Shown here: one piece after another, positions 63,016-64,000 of the stretch | Numbering within the stretch: position 1 is the stretch's first letter | Layout: every line of letters starts with the position of its first letter | NCBI RefSeq assembly: GCF_900188375.1 | Contig: NZ_FZOO01000013.1 | Coordinates: 1 to 64,000 of the forward strand | Length of the DNA: 64,000 nt | Origin: Geodermatophilus pulveris | GTDB taxonomy: Bacteria > Actinomycetota > Actinomycetes > Mycobacteriales > Geodermatophilaceae | Direction: 5' to 3' | Program-made: the position numbers and the translations under genes | Notes under the pieces: model-generated | The model's input: the letters and a program-made list of their open reading frames with translations, nothing else | Database searches by the model: none | What the model was told of the DNA's origin: nothing

Positions 63016-63771
63016 ATGGATGACGTGTCCACTGCACGGAACGATCCTCCGCTGGACGAGCAGATCCGCTTCTGGGGCGAGTGGAACCTGGCCCATCACG
63101 CCTACTCCGAGCGAGGACTCCTCCAACTGCGGCAGATCGACTGGGTACGCCGGGCCGCCCGGCGCCTCGCCGCGTCGCCCGGCCAGGAGGGGCCGCTCCG
63201 CATCCTGGACCTCGGGTGCGGGACGGGGTGGCTCGGCGCCTCGCTCACGGATCTCGGCGACGTCACGGGGATCGATCTCGCCCCGGCGGCCGTGGAACAC
63301 GCAGAGCGCGAGTTCCCCGAGGTCCACTTCATGGCCGGCAGCTTCGACGAGGCGTCCCTCACCGGTCCGTTCGACCTGGTCATCAGTTCCGAGGTCATCG
63401 CGCACGTCGCCGACCAGGCGGGGTACGTCCGGCGCGTCGCGGACCTGCTGCGCCCCGGAGGGGTGTTCCTCCTGATGACCCAGAACGGCTTCGTGTGGCG
63501 CCGGTGGAGCCAGCTGAAGCCGACGAGCCGGGGGATGATCCGCAACTGGCCCCGGTTGAGGGAGCTCCGGGCCATGCTGGCGTCCAGCAGCTTCTCGGAC
63601 GTCCGCGTCCGGTCCCTGCAGCCGGCAGGGGACCGCGGGGTCCTCCGCGTGCTGAACAGCCGGACCCTCCGGGGCGGCTTCACGCTCCTGCACCTGGGAG
63701 AGGCGTGGAGGTCGGCACTCGAGCGGGTCCTCGTAGGGCGTGACCTCGCCATCTCCGCACGTCGTCGTTGA
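63016..63771 (+). CDS. Class I SAM methyltransferase
   Basis: A 251-aa enzyme of the UbiG/type-11 kind: LRILDLGCGTGWLGASLTDL (motif I), VTGIDLAPAAVEHAEREFPE (acidic residue after beta2), FDLVISSEVIAHVADQAGYV and ADLLRPGGVFLLMTQNGFVW. Such proteins methylate sugars in several polysaccharide loci. The ATG at 63016 agrees with the leaderless promoter; the longer frame to 62908 crosses it. It may be co-transcribed with the CapK-like gene 81 bp downstream. Confidence 0.85.
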   Translation: MDDVSTARNDPPLDEQIRFWGEWNLAHHAYSERGLLQLRQIDWVRRAARRLAASPGQEGPLRILDLGCGTGWLGASLTDLGDVTGIDLAPAAVEHAEREFPEVHFMAGSFDEASLTGPFDLVISSEVIAHVADQAGYVRRVADLLRPGGVFLLMTQNGFVWRRWSQLKPTSRGMIRNWPRLRELRAMLASSSFSDVRVRSLQPAGDRGVLRVLNSRTLRGGFTLLHLGEAWRSALERVLVGRDLAISARRR

Positions 63772-63852
63772 CCCGGCCGACCGGTCGGCCGACCGGAGCG
63801 AGCCACGCGTCGGGCCGTACGAGCCAGGGCGGATTCGTGTCAGACTCCGCCG

Positions 63853-64000
63853 GTGGCGCCGCCCCTGAGGTCGCCGAGCCTCCAACACCGGCTGCGGCAC
63901 GCCTTTCCGTTGCGGGGCGGGATGCGCTCGTCGTTGGGGCGGATGGAGCGGGCCACGGCCGACGAGATCGTCGCCTACCAGGAGCGTCGGTTGCGGGATC
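63853..64000 (+). CDS. CapK/PaaK-like adenylate-forming protein, N-terminal fragment
   Basis: Only 49 codons lie in the window. From GTG the frame reads VAPPLRSPSLQHRLRHAFPL and ends MERATADEIVAYQERRLRD. The last part matches the N-terminal helix of phenylacetate-CoA ligase/CapK-like proteins, typically SxEEIxxxQxxRLRxLVxHA. Such proteins are common in polysaccharide loci, where their substrates are usually unknown. The start codon is tentative, and the adenylation motifs lie beyond base 64000. Confidence 0.55.
   Translation, partial: MAPPLRSPSLQHRLRHAFPLRGGMRSSLGRMERATADEIVAYQERRLRD

Overview
The window looks like a chromosomal segment of a high-GC actinobacterium. GC3 is close to saturation, GTG and TTG starts are frequent, neighbouring genes often overlap by ATGA or GTGA, and several promoters look leaderless with a TANNNT box 6-8 nt before the start codon. 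The gene content (arginine operon, Pls/PosA-type NRPS-like synthetase, large exopolysaccharide locus) would suit the Geodermatophilaceae (Blastococcus, Geodermatophilus, Modestobacter), but that family name is an inference from style, not from a database match.

Region 1 (1-2.5 kb) is the arginine operon read leftwards: argC, a 75-codon frame where argJ is expected, argB and the start of argD. Region 2 (2.8-6.5 kb) holds an M1-type metallopeptidase lipoprotein, an exported esterase-like protein and a biotin-ligase-N-domain-like (class I amidotransferase fold) protein. The last of these is the distal gene of a leftward operon that starts with a 1397-aa Pls/PosA-like synthetase (adenylation and carrier domains, then membrane helices and three left-handed beta-helix blocks), followed by a polytopic HGSNAT-like acyltransferase. 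A divergent Sfp-type phosphopantetheinyl transferase lies next to it and can prime the carrier domain, so 5.8-13 kb reads as one non-ribosomal synthesis locus.

Region 3 (13-21 kb) is built from duplicated pieces: two TPM-domain exported proteins, a second HGSNAT-like acyltransferase, and a family of 58-residue one-helix membrane microproteins. The microprotein module occurs twice free-standing and once fused to a multi-helix membrane protein whose unfused homologue lies beside one of the free microproteins. A broken APH-type phosphotransferase and a UDP-glucose dehydrogenase complete it.

Region 4 (18.4-64 kb) is mostly a Wzx/Wzy-type polysaccharide locus. It has UDP-glucose and GDP-mannose dehydrogenases, six glycosyltransferases, a flippase, a polymerase, two initiating phosphoglycosyltransferases, and two tandem copolymerases with tyrosine-kinase-like domains that lack the Walker A lysine. 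It also has O-acyltransferases, SAM methyltransferases and right-handed beta-helix exported proteins, one carrying an almost perfect 1.1-kb internal duplication. A compact leftward operon (49.2-55.8 kb) encodes a nucleotide-sugar branch: cytidylyltransferase-like protein, C-methyltransferase, PIG-L deacetylase, GSA-like aminotransferase, SDR epimerase and a DUF4910 protein, with a divergent RmlC-like epimerase. At the right end, a DUF4038 glycosidase-like protein and a heparinase II/III-like protein suggest cleavage or remodelling of a uronate-containing polymer. A CapK/PaaK-like gene runs off the edge. Between 42.4 and 47.1 kb are a PP2C phosphatase, a degenerate GGDEF-like protein, small membrane proteins and an 807-aa disordered exported protein, probably signalling or surface functions. 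I saw no tRNA, rRNA, CRISPR array, transposase or integrase.
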